From DAIOHQ01 sp036744635 (lineage in GTDB: Bacteria > Planctomycetota > Phycisphaerae > Tepidisphaerales > Tepidisphaeraceae), in NCBI GenBank assembly GCA_036744635.1, contig DAIOHQ010000008.1, positions 1 to 42,431 on the forward strand: a DNA stretch of 42,431 nt, given 5' to 3'. The stretch's first letter is position 1. Each line of letters begins with the position of its first letter. Below the pieces are notes generated by a model, which saw nothing but the letters and a program-made list of their open reading frames with translations, was not told the DNA's origin and did no database searches. The position numbers and the translations under genes are program-made. This document shows positions 33,074 to 42,100 of the stretch, in pieces.

Positions 33074-34219
33074 TCAGGAAATATCATCCTTGCGCAGGTC
33101 CTTCCGCAATCCCCGCACATCCTGGAGAAATTCCTTGCGGAAGACGTAGCGGGCCATCGTCGCGGCGGCGAAGGAGAAGGTGAAGATTTCCACCCGGCCG
33201 GGGTTGTGAACGCGATGGAACATCCAGATGGCCGCAATGGCGCAGGCCGCCCATTCCGCCAGGGAGATCACGCCAAAGTCCAGCCAGGGCCTGGGGCGGA
33301 TGATAAATTCGCGCTGGGTGCGGATGTAGCGGAGGTGAAAGACCGCCGTGACCGCGATGGCCGCGGGGTAGGCAACTATCGCCGCCCGGCTCGGCCGCAC
33401 GCCGCCTGCCAGGGCGACGGGGTATGCCAGCGCTCCAGCCCCCCAGCCGCACAGCGTGGCGATGGAAAACTTGGTCATCGGCGAGGCCCGCGGGAAAGTG
33501 AAGTCATACAGCCGGCTGAGATGCTCCAGGTATCTGAACTGCTGCTTGACCGTCAGCTTCGATTCCCCCCTTTCCCGCAGGCCGAAGTGGATTGGGATTT
33601 CTTTCACCCGCAGGGGGGGCCCCACCCGGCACTTGCACATCAATTCCAGCGCGATCTTGTAGCCGAGCGGCGTCAAGCGCTGGGCGTGCTCGTAGGTGCT
33701 GCGGCGCAGGGCGAAGAACCCGGACATGGGGTCTGATGTTTTCCCCGCGAACGGCCGGGCCAGGAAGGTGGCGATGTGGGAGTTGATCCTGCGGAAAATT
33801 CCCCATTCGCCGGCGGTGCTGCCGCCGCGGATGTAGCGCGAGCCCAGCACGAAATCGGCTTCATTATTCTGCAAGGGAGTGAGCAGATCGCCCAGCCGCT
33901 CCGGCGGGTGCTGCAGATCGGCGTCCATCACCACAATATATTCTCCCCGCGCCCGCGCCATCCCGTGCAGCACCGCCCCGCTCAACCCATCGCGGGGATG
34001 CTCTCGCACCTCCAGCGTCAGCGGAAACCGCTTGGCCAATTCCGCGCACACTGCGACGGTGCCGTCAGCACTGTTGTCATCGACGATGAGCACCTCGTAT
34101 CCCAGAGTCGGCAGTCGGCAGTCGGCCATCGCCGCGGCGATGCGCGGCAGCAGCAGGGGAATATTCTCCGCCTCGTTGAGGGCGGGAATGATGATGCTGA
34201 TGGCGGGCGGCGCGCTCAT
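33074..34219 (-). CDS. GT2 glycosyltransferase, polyprenyl-phosphate mannose-type, with membrane domain
   Basis: A 381-aa protein. The N-terminal 240 residues are a GT2 family A domain: ISIIIPALNEAENIP, then VLIVDDNSADGT, YIVVMDADLQHPPE (DxD-type) and GSRYIRGGSTAGEWG, matching dolichol/polyprenyl-phosphate mannosyl- or glucosyltransferases. The C-terminal 140 residues have about four hydrophobic helices (GtrA-like), so it is membrane-bound. Residues 33-39 (DCRLPTL) are encoded by a family E repeat copy (34104-34127) inserted just before strand 2. It belongs to the SGNH-GH-NPCBM run and may modify envelope glycans; the donor sugar is unknown. Confidence 0.85.
   Translation of the reverse strand: MSAPPAISIIIPALNEAENIPLLLPRIAAAMADCRLPTLGYEVLIVDDNSADGTVAVCAELAKRFPLTLEVREHPRDGLSGAVLHGMARARGEYIVVMDADLQHPPERLGDLLTPLQNNEADFVLGSRYIRGGSTAGEWGIFRRINSHIATFLARPFAGKTSDPMSGFFALRRSTYEHAQRLTPLGYKIALELMCKCRVGPPLRVKEIPIHFGLRERGESKLTVKQQFRYLEHLSRLYDFTFPRASPMTKFSIATLCGWGAGALAYPVALAGGVRPSRAAIVAYPAAIAVTAVFHLRYIRTQREFIIRPRPWLDFGVISLAEWAACAIAAIWMFHRVHNPGRVEIFTFSFAAATMARYVFRKEFLQDVRGLRKDLRKDDIS
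34104..34127. repeat. Family E repeat copy inside the GT2 coding sequence
   Basis: AGAGTCGGCAGTCGGCAGTC then GGCC matches the CAGTCGGCAGT module of 16389-16474. It codes for residues 33-39 in frame. Confidence 0.6.
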
Positions 34220-34232
34220 GGGTGGTGGAAAA

Positions 34233-34294
34233 GGAAACGTGAAACGTGAAACTTGAACAAAAGAGCTGCCTCTTCATGTTTCACGTTTCTGAAG
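34233..34294. repeat. Inverted repeat, family D
   Basis: GGAAACGTGAAACGTGAAAC onward (34233-34265) faces GCCTCTTCATGTTTCACGTT onward (34268-34294). It lies in the 144-nt gap between the GH-like and GT2 genes. Confidence 0.65.
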
Positions 34295-34363
34295 TTTCTT
34301 CTCTGCGATCTCCTCCTTATTGCCGTCCGCAGGACCATCTCGGCGCTGAATAATCCGGGCGCA

Positions 34364-36664
34364 TCACATCCCTTTCCAGAAATATCCAAAGGTGTTGCGC
34401 AGCCAGAAGCCCGCCCCGCGGGTGATGTCGACATCCATCAGCTTGGCGCTCTCCACCGCCAGCGCCAGGATCCAGTCGTATTCCCAGCCGCCGTGGTCGT
34501 GGCGGTAGTCGGTGTCGCGGAAGACGTTGTTGGTCCAGGCATTCACGTAGACCATCCCTTTGCCGATGGCGTGGCGATAGATGAACGGCTTGGTGCCGGT
34601 GGGGAATTTTCCCACCGCGATCACCTCGGCGCCCCGCGCCAGCGCCGGCACCGCGGTGAAATGGTCCTCGTCGAAGGAACGGTATCCCATAAATTGCTGG
34701 CGATAGGCCAGCGGGGTGCGGTGGCGGAACTCCGGGCAGATGCCCCAGTAAAGCCGGGGAAAAGCCAGGGCGTCGAAGTTGGGCTCGTGCGGCATCTCGG
34801 TCGGGAACGGCCAGTTCTGATACGGTTCATCCGCCCCCGGCCAATCCTTCACGCCATTGGCATCGGCACCCCCTGCCCCACTCAGCCGCCGCATCGCGTC
34901 ACTCTCGAAGCTTACCCCATGCTCATCGCTGAACGTCTCGGACTTATCCAGCGGCAGGTACAGCGTTCCCCCCTGCTCGACAAACTTCAGCAGCTTCTCG
35001 GGCATATCCCGAAAATCGCGGCCATACATGTTGTCGGCCAGCACGATCAGCTTATAGCTGTCCAGCATCTCCTGGGTGATGTGTACATCGTTCTGCCCGC
35101 TCCACAGATAGTCCGCCTCCACCCCCAGCCGGGCCAGGGCGCCATTGACCGCCGCGGCGGTGGGCGTGGCCATGCGGCGGAAGAGGCTGTACATCTTCGC
35201 CGAACTGCTGAGCAATAATGCTTCTCCCTTCTTCGGCGGGCGGTTTGCCCGCTCCCGCCGCCGCAGCTCCCCGGAATAGAGCGTCACCAGCGCCATCGCC
35301 GGCCGGGGGTGGTCATCTTCATCGTAGAGGCCCATGCTTTCCCCCTGCCAGTACATCGCCACCGGATCGGCCTTCTGCTGGCGGCGGTGGGAGAGGGAGG
35401 ATTGCCAGTCATCGTTCCAGCACCAGTAGTGCCAGCCATCGCCATCGGCCGCCAGGCAGGCCGCGTTCACCCGGTCGATCATTGCCAACTGGTGATCCTC
35501 GGTGTCCGCCCCGGTTATCGGGGCATCGAGCCGCGCCCCGTGACATAATACCACCGGCCGCCGCACGGACTGTTTCACGTACCGCGTCAGAATGTAGGCG
35601 GTGTTGTAGATGGTCGGCGAGTCATGGTGCAGGCGGTTGGTGGTCATCTCCCGGGTGTGGGCCCATTCCTCAAACGGCCCGACCGGCTGGGAGCGCACCG
35701 CCTGCCAGTGATAATATTCCATCCAGACCGCGTGCAGCCGCTGCGTCTCCGGCGTGAACCCATCCAGCATCGCCCAGTCCAGCGTACACCCTTCAAAGGG
35801 CGTCCAGAAAACCTGCTTCGGGGCGATCTTCATCATCGCCGCATCCCAGCGGTGCTGGGCCTCCCCCACCTCCCGCTTCTGCATCAGGATGTAGTCGAAG
35901 GCCAATGGATATTTCAGCGATGCGTTGAACTTGCTCTCCTGCGGCAGCAATACCTCATTGAAATCATTTGGTTTGTTCTCCAGCGCCTCTACTCCACCGA
36001 CTTTCTCCAGCAGGTTCTTGAAATTTCCATAGCGCTGTTTGAGCCACGCCGCCCAGTGCTCCTTGAGATCAAAGGGGATCGAGACGTTGTCAAACCCCTT
36101 GTGAAAGCGGTCGATGCGGTCGCCGTATCCCAGCACCGCCGGCTCATTTTTATAGCGCTCCGCCAACGGCTTCATCTGCTGCACGTAGGCGTCAAACAGC
36201 ACTTCATTGAACGGCGGCAGCCAGTGCCCCCCTTGGTCCCACTTTTTCCCGGTGATTCGAAAGTATTCCTCCGGCGTGTCGATGAACGGCCCGGCAAACA
36301 GCGTCACCCGGATGTCGTGCTGCCCGGCCACCTGCACGACATGGTCCATGCGGTCATACCCTTTGGCCACCGGCCGGCCGGCCTCGAAGAACATCTTGTT
36401 GGTGAGGAACAACGCCGCATGGTTCAGCCCCGCCGCCCGCATGCGTCCGAAGTCCCCTTCCAGGCGGGCCTTGTTCTTCTCCCACAGTCCATCATCACTC
36501 ATCCAGTCCTGCATCGCTCCCGGATAATGTCCGAAATAGATCGTCGAGTTGCAGTACCAGCGCCCCCCCTTGCCTCCGCTGCTCCCCTTGCTTGCCTTGC
36601 TCCCCCCCGTGCCTGTGCCCAGTGCAAACTGCCCATCATCCGTGACCGTGACAAAATCCTTCAT
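34364..36664 (-). CDS. Glycoside-hydrolase-like protein (TIM barrel plus GATase-like domain)
   Basis: A 766-aa protein. The first 450 residues look like a beta/alpha barrel of the GH42/GH5 kind: GDFGRMRAAGLNHAALFLTNKMFFEAG, PFIDTPEEYF, EPAVLGYGDRIDRFHKG (a candidate acid/base zone), and WHYWCWNDDW near 420. Residues about 460-700 form a class I glutamine-amidotransferase-like fold (VNGALARLGVEADYL, YKLIVLADNMYGRDF, LLKFVEQGGTLYLPL), the trimerisation domain seen in GH42 enzymes. No signal peptide is visible, but a Gly/Ser/Lys-rich linker lies near residue 20. The ATG has AGGAG 7 nt upstream. A catalytic Glu pair was not confirmed. Confidence 0.75.
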   Translation of the reverse strand: MKDFVTVTDDGQFALGTGTGGSKASKGSSGGKGGRWYCNSTIYFGHYPGAMQDWMSDDGLWEKNKARLEGDFGRMRAAGLNHAALFLTNKMFFEAGRPVAKGYDRMDHVVQVAGQHDIRVTLFAGPFIDTPEEYFRITGKKWDQGGHWLPPFNEVLFDAYVQQMKPLAERYKNEPAVLGYGDRIDRFHKGFDNVSIPFDLKEHWAAWLKQRYGNFKNLLEKVGGVEALENKPNDFNEVLLPQESKFNASLKYPLAFDYILMQKREVGEAQHRWDAAMMKIAPKQVFWTPFEGCTLDWAMLDGFTPETQRLHAVWMEYYHWQAVRSQPVGPFEEWAHTREMTTNRLHHDSPTIYNTAYILTRYVKQSVRRPVVLCHGARLDAPITGADTEDHQLAMIDRVNAACLAADGDGWHYWCWNDDWQSSLSHRRQQKADPVAMYWQGESMGLYDEDDHPRPAMALVTLYSGELRRRERANRPPKKGEALLLSSSAKMYSLFRRMATPTAAAVNGALARLGVEADYLWSGQNDVHITQEMLDSYKLIVLADNMYGRDFRDMPEKLLKFVEQGGTLYLPLDKSETFSDEHGVSFESDAMRRLSGAGGADANGVKDWPGADEPYQNWPFPTEMPHEPNFDALAFPRLYWGICPEFRHRTPLAYRQQFMGYRSFDEDHFTAVPALARGAEVIAVGKFPTGTKPFIYRHAIGKGMVYVNAWTNNVFRDTDYRHDHGGWEYDWILALAVESAKLMDVDITRGAGFWLRNTFGYFWKGM

Positions 36665-36798
36665 AATTCATCTCCTGGCGCAAAAAGCAGGATCGGCCTG
36701 GCCCGAACTCGCTCCGGCGCAAGATACCCGCGGCACCTGCGGTGGGCAATTCCGCCGGCGGACCGTCGGCCATGCGCCCGCGGTGACGGCAGTGCCGG

Positions 36799-37932
36799 TT
36801 AGTTCTTGATGATCGCAACATCACCCCAAAGTCCCGACGCGCTCAAGGTGGTATTCCCCAACGCCTCGACGCGCAGCTCGAGCGTTTTTGTGCCGGTGAG
36901 GCGCACGCTCAGCACGAGCGGATCGTCCAAGCTGGTGCGATCGGGGCTGCGGAAAAGCTCGACTCCATCCGCGCTGATGATGAAGCGCACGCGCATCGTC
37001 GGAAGGATGCCGGCCGGCACGCCGGCGCTGCCGATCAGCGACTTGTATTCGCCATTCAGTGCATAGGTCGCAGCGGTTCCGGCGGAAAGGCCGATGCAGC
37101 TTTGACAAGTGGTGGTTCCCAGGACGGGACGAACGCCGGCGGTGGTGGCATTGCGGGCCAAACCTGCAGGCGCTGCCGGTAAAATCGAGGCGGGCTTGAA
37201 ATCGGCCAGGGGAACGATGCGGGCGCCGACGTAGCGGATTTCCGCGAGACTGCCGGCGGCGATTATCACGCTTCCCAGGCGCGGGTCGTGGATGGAGACG
37301 CCGGTTTTCTCGAAGGTCAGCTTGGCGGCGCGCAGGGCGGTGCCATCATCCGAACGGACCAGGAATTCGGCCGGCGCCGGATCGACATCGTGCAGCGCCA
37401 CCGCGACCGCTTCGGTGCCGGCGGCGAAGCGCGAAAGACCGAAGAGGATGGAGCTGATCTTCACTTTTCCAGTTTCGATCCCCTGGAATTCTCCCTCGAA
37501 GAAATCTCCCTTTGCCAGCAGCGCGCCCGAGCGGCTGGCGGGAATTTTCGCGAGGTTCTCGCGGCTTGCCGCGCCGAGGATCAGCCGCGCCACCTGGCTG
37601 GTGACGATGGAGATGGTCTCCTGGCCGCGCTGCAGCTTGATGGTGGTGTCATCCGCCGAGACGATCTTGCCGGCGAGGATGGAGCCATCGCGCAATATTG
37701 CGCCGGCGGGTGCTTCCTGCTGCTCCGCTGATGCCGTCAGGCGGAGGAGATTGGTCACATCTACCTTCACGGCGGCGCCGCTCTTGGGAGTCACCAGCAC
37801 AAATCCGAGCGGATCGAAACGGATTTCTCCTTCATACACCTTGCCGTCGAGCGTGCGCACGGTGGCCGCCGGGGCGTGATAGACCGCCAGCAACAACACG
37901 AGCGACCAAGAGAGCGACGTTGCGAATTTCAT
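36799..37932 (-). CDS. NPCBM domain protein with SH3-like N-terminal module
   Basis: A 377-aa exported protein. The N-terminus has a signal peptide (TSLSWSLVLLLAVYHAPAAT), then strand-rich modules (VRTLDGKVYEGEIRFDPLGFVLVTPK; GAILRDGSILAGKIVSADDTTIKLQRG) of a kind common in planctomycete proteins. The C-terminal 140 residues match NPCBM, a putative carbohydrate-binding module: LNGEYKSLIGSAGVP, MRVRFIISADGVELFRSP, TGTKTLELRVEA and DVAIIKN. The start ATG overlaps the stop of the prenyltransferase-repeat gene (ATGA), so the two are co-translated. It probably binds or senses glycans in the cell envelope. Confidence 0.8.
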   Translation of the reverse strand: MKFATSLSWSLVLLLAVYHAPAATVRTLDGKVYEGEIRFDPLGFVLVTPKSGAAVKVDVTNLLRLTASAEQQEAPAGAILRDGSILAGKIVSADDTTIKLQRGQETISIVTSQVARLILGAASRENLAKIPASRSGALLAKGDFFEGEFQGIETGKVKISSILFGLSRFAAGTEAVAVALHDVDPAPAEFLVRSDDGTALRAAKLTFEKTGVSIHDPRLGSVIIAAGSLAEIRYVGARIVPLADFKPASILPAAPAGLARNATTAGVRPVLGTTTCQSCIGLSAGTAATYALNGEYKSLIGSAGVPAGILPTMRVRFIISADGVELFRSPDRTSLDDPLVLSVRLTGTKTLELRVEALGNTTLSASGLWGDVAIIKN

Positions 37933-38969
37933 CGTTGGTAAAGCGGCAGGTAATGATAGGGCATGGCCAGGATCGTGGTATGAACGGCGGTGGTGAAGAT
38001 CGGGGAAATTCCGCCGCCGTCGGCCGGCTGCCAATAGCTGATTTCGCCCTGGGTCACCACCTTGGCCAGCAGGTCTTTTTGCATGAGGTCGTACCAGCGC
38101 TTCCAGGTGTCGCCGCCGATCATGTACTGGGCGGGACCGGCGTAGAAGTTTCCGTAGGTTGCATAGCCGCGCTCTTTATTGCGATTGTTGAAAAGGAAAT
38201 CAGAACCTTTTTTCACCAGGTCATCATCGTACAGCCCGCAGACCTGCAGGGAATAAATCGCCGCGGCGGTGCGGGCGAATCCGGGGGCGCGGTTGTGGGG
38301 CTGATAGGTGAATCCGCCGCTGGGGGCGTCGTAGCACGACTTGACGAAACCGACGGCGCGGTCGATGGTCTTCTGCGGCACGTCCAGGCCGGCGTTCTTG
38401 GCCGCCCGCAGCGCCACCACCTGCAGTACGGTGACGGAGATGTCGGCATCGCCGACGCGCGGCGGATAGCGCCAGCCGCCGGCGTTGTTCTGGCAGTTGA
38501 CGATCAGCTTGATTCCCCGCTCCAGCTTGGGCTTGATGAGCGGGTCCTTGGTCTGGCCATAGAGTTCCGCCAGGGCGATGGTGGCGATGCCGTGGCCGTA
38601 CATGTTGGAATCGCCGCCGGTGCTGGCCGCGATGAAGCCGTCGGGGTGTACCGAATCGAGAAGGAACTGTGCCCCCCGCGCCACCGTCTTGCCATATTCG
38701 CCTTCGCCGGGAAGGTTGCCGTTGGACATGAAGGCGATCATGACGTAACCGGTCATGGCCACTTCATAAGGCTGGCCCCATGATCCGCCGGGAGTTTGCT
38801 TGCCGGCGAGGAATTTCAGGGAGCCTTTCAGGACGGCTTCGGTCTTGTCATCGACGACCACCGTATCCGCCGCAGGCTGCGAAGCAGGATTGGTAGCTGG
38901 TTCGGCGGCGCGGCAGAGAGTTGCCGTTATGAGTGTGGCGATGAAGACGATCGTCGGGAGAGTTCTCAT
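37929..38969 (-). CDS. Prenyltransferase/squalene-oxidase repeat protein, exported
   Basis: A 346-aa protein with a signal peptide (TIVFIATLITATLCRA). The rest is a toroid of alpha-alpha repeats: SLKFLAGKQTPGGSWGQPYEVAMTGYVMIAFM, RGAQFLLDSVHPDGFIAASTG, IKLIVNCQNNAGGWRYPP, VGFVKSCYDAPSGGFTYQPHN, each with the QxxxGGW-type signature. The Asp-rich catalytic motifs of true cyclases are absent, so it is more likely a binding protein. Its start overlaps the HicB-like stop and its stop overlaps the NPCBM start, so it lies in a tightly packed operon. Such repeat proteins are widespread next to large coiled-coil proteins in planctomycetes. Confidence 0.82.
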   Translation of the reverse strand: MRTLPTIVFIATLITATLCRAAEPATNPASQPAADTVVVDDKTEAVLKGSLKFLAGKQTPGGSWGQPYEVAMTGYVMIAFMSNGNLPGEGEYGKTVARGAQFLLDSVHPDGFIAASTGGDSNMYGHGIATIALAELYGQTKDPLIKPKLERGIKLIVNCQNNAGGWRYPPRVGDADISVTVLQVVALRAAKNAGLDVPQKTIDRAVGFVKSCYDAPSGGFTYQPHNRAPGFARTAAAIYSLQVCGLYDDDLVKKGSDFLFNNRNKERGYATYGNFYAGPAQYMIGGDTWKRWYDLMQKDLLAKVVTQGEISYWQPADGGGISPIFTTAVHTTILAMPYHYLPLYQR

Positions 38970-39130
38970 GGATGATCACGGCGATCCTGCAGGATCAACT
39001 TGATAGCGGCGCGGAGATTTTCCAGAGCTTTAACTTTGGTTTTTCCCTGACCATTGGCGCCGGGCACCGCTTGGGAATACGCGACGTACCATTCCCCATC
39101 CTTTTTGATGATTGCGGTGAATTTTGGCAT
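38966..39130 (-). CDS. HicB-like (antitoxin-fold) small protein, orphan
   Basis: A 54-codon gene: MPKFTAIIKKDGEWYVAYSQ, then AVPGANGQGKTKVKALENLR and AAIKLILQDRRDHP. This matches the N-terminal HicB domain (TAIIxxDGxWYVAYxxxxPGANGQGKT, then ENLRxAIxLIL). The family normally blocks HicA mRNA interferase, but no HicA gene is adjacent, and the DNA-binding half of full HicB is missing. GAGG lies about 12 nt upstream. The stop codon overlaps the prenyltransferase-repeat start (ATGA). It begins 42 nt after the coiled-coil gene. The family match is clear; the role here is unknown. Confidence 0.75.
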   Translation of the reverse strand: MPKFTAIIKKDGEWYVAYSQAVPGANGQGKTKVKALENLRAAIKLILQDRRDHP

Positions 39131-39172
39131 TTGAATCTTTAGCCTCGTTCATGTTGGCAACCCGCTATGTCG

Positions 39173-42100
39173 CTACTTCTTCTGCTCCTGATCCGACAGA
39201 TTTTTCAAATACTGTTCGATCTGCGGCGCGAATTCTTCGGGATACTTTTCCTTCTGCGACTGCTGGAGGGCCTGGCGGTCGCGGGAGGGGAGGCCCAGGA
39301 ACTGGCCGGCGCCTTTTTCGTTGTTGCGCGGGCCGCCGTCGGCGACGCCGCTGTTGCCGGGCTTACGCTCGCCGGTGCCGCCCTTGGCGTTGTTCTCATC
39401 GGCCTGGCCGGGTTTGTTGGACTGCTCATCGCCGGGCTTGCCGGCTTCCGGCTTGCCTTGGCCGGGCTCGCCCTTCTCTCCCTGACCTGGCTTTTCACCT
39501 TGCCCGGGCTTGTCTCCCTGGCCGGGCTTGTCTCCCGGCTCAGCGCCCTTGGCCATCTCCTCACCTTTCATGCCGGCTTTGGCCATGGCCATCGATGCCT
39601 TGGCCTGGGCCAGCGCCTCGGCGGCTTTGGCGGCCGACTCCTGGGCCTTTTCAGCATTCTTGTCCGCCGCCTGGGCGGCGGCATCGCTCATCGCCTGGCG
39701 TGCCTGCTCGACGGCTTCCTGAGCGCCCTTTGGCGCGGCGCCGTGATCCTCGGCGGCGGCCTTGCCAACCTCTTCGGCGGACTTGCCCAATTTTTCCCCC
39801 GCCTGCTGCATGGCCTGCTCCTGATCCGCTTTGGGCTTGGCGGCGGCAAGTTGCTCGGCCTTTTTCTGCAGCTCCGCTTCCTGTTGGGCGAGCTTTGGGG
39901 CTGAAGGCTTGCCGGCATCAGCGCCGGCCGGCGGCGCTTTCTCGCCGGCCTGTTTCATCGCCTGCTGCGCTTTTTGCATGGATTTCGCGGCGGCTGCGGG
40001 ATCATTCTCGGCCAACTGCTTGGCGGCCTGCTCCGCGGCTTTTTGCGCCTCGGCGGCCTGCTGCTCATTGGCCGGCTCGGTCTTCGCCATGTCCCGCGCC
40101 ACCTGCTCCTGCTGCTTTTGCAGGTCCTGCATCTGCTGGGCGCCATCATCCTGCGGCAGCTTGGCCTGCGCCTGCTGCACATCTTCCTGCGCCTTGTCGA
40201 TAGCTTTTGCCAGGTCGTTCATGGCGTCGGTCTTGTCATCCTTCTGCCCGAGCTGATCCTTCAGGTCATCAACCTGCTGGTCGAGGGCATCTTTGGCTTT
40301 GTTCAACTCCGCCACCGCCTGCTTCTGCTGCTGCTGGGCTGCCTGCGGGTTGGGCTTTTCCAATGCCCCCTTCGCCTTCTCCATGTTTGCGCCGGCGTCC
40401 TTGAGAGGCTTGACGGCATCCTGCGCGTCATCGGGAAGCTGTTGGCGCGTCTGATCCGTTTGCTTTTCCACATCCTGCTGCTGCTTCGCCTGCGTATTGG
40501 CGGATTGTGCATCGGGTTTGGCGCTCGGCTGCGCGGCCGACGCTTCCTGCTTGGCCGCATCCTTGGCGGATTGACTTTCGAGTTTCTGCTCCTGCTGCAG
40601 GAGCTTGCCGACGTCGTCGCGCGCCTTCTCCAGCTTGGCGAGATTTTCCTGGGCCTGCTCGGCCTTGGCGAGCTGCTGATCGATTTCTTTAGCCGCTTGC
40701 TTGAGAGACTCGGTGGCCGCTTTCTGATTTTCGGCGGCCTTCTGCGGCTCGGGGAAACCGCCCAGCGTCTGCTGCGCCTTGTCCATCTGCCGGGCGGCCT
40801 CGCCGAGGTCCTTGGCGGCGTCGGGAGCATGCTCGGCGGCGGCTTTCTGCAGGTCGCGGGCCTGCTGCTCGGCGGCCGCCTGCTTGGGCGCTTCCTTACG
40901 CAAGGTTTCGTGATCGGCGCCCGCGGCCTTGGTCTCGTCGTTCACCTTCTCCTGCTGCTTGAGCAGGTCCTGGGCCTTTTGCTTCAGGTCTTTCAGGTCG
41001 GCCACGGGATCGCTCTTGCGCTGTTGATCCTTCTCCGCCTGGGCCAGCTCATCCTGCAGCTTGGCTTTGGCTTCTTCGAGTTTGGCCAGCGCCTCATTGC
41101 CACGCTCGGCGGCCTGCTGGCGATTGTTCTTGTTGAGCGCCTCGCGATTCTCCTGCATCTTGTCCTGGGCATCCTTCAAGGCATCGGCGGCGGCCGGCGC
41201 GGCTTCCTGCACATCCTTCTTGACCTGGTCGGTCTTGTCTACCAGGTCGGCCTGCTTCTGCGCGACCTGATTCATCGGCTCGCCGGGCTGCTTGGCCTGG
41301 GCGTTGATGCCTTTCTGTTCTTCGATCGCCTTTTGCAAGTCCTCGGCCGCCTGGCGCAGCTTTTCCAATTTGTCCTTGGGAGGCGCCACCATGCGGGCGA
41401 GTTCGCGCAGCTCATCGCGCGATGATTTTTCATTTCCGGCGGCCTGATACAGATTTGCCTTTTTAAGGTCGTCGGCCGCCCCGGCCGCGGCATCTTCCAG
41501 TTTGGCGTCCCTCGCGTGATCGAGCGCCTTCTTGAGCTGATCGGCCTTTTCTCCGGAGCTTTCGGCCAACTGCTTCAGTTGTGCCATCGCCTGTTTTACT
41601 TCATCCTTGAGCGACGCCTGCTCGGCCTGTTGCACCTGCAGCGAATCCTTCTGCGATGGATCGAGTTGTTCCAGGGACTTGCTGGCGGCGCCCTTGGCCA
41701 GGTCTACCGTGGCCTTCAGATTATCGGCCTGCCGATCGGCCAGCTTGCTTAGCTTTCCCGACAGCTCACGCAAGGCCTGCTGCTGCTCATACTCGATGAG
41801 CAACTGCCGGAGCTGCGCGATGATGGTTTTCTGGTCGGTGAATGCCTCAACCACGTTCTTACGGGCGGCGTTGGGATCGTTGGCCGAGCGCGCCTGCTGC
41901 AGCAACTCGATCACCCGCTGCATGTCCTTGTCGGACAGGCCGCCCAGCACGCCGCCGATGGCTTTGAGGATTTTCACGTCCTCGGCATCGCCCATGCCGT
42001 TGCGGTCGAACTCGCCGATGATGCTCTTGATTTCGTCCGCCACCCGCTGCGTCTGGGTCTTGATCTGCTGCTGCTGGGCTTCGTGTTCGCGCACGTGATC

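Noticed and set aside
39974..41425. Leu/Gly-rich frame opposite the coiled-coil gene that mimics a membrane protein
   Set aside because: It is the complement of Gln/Lys/Ala codons; no start with a ribosome site and no domain.
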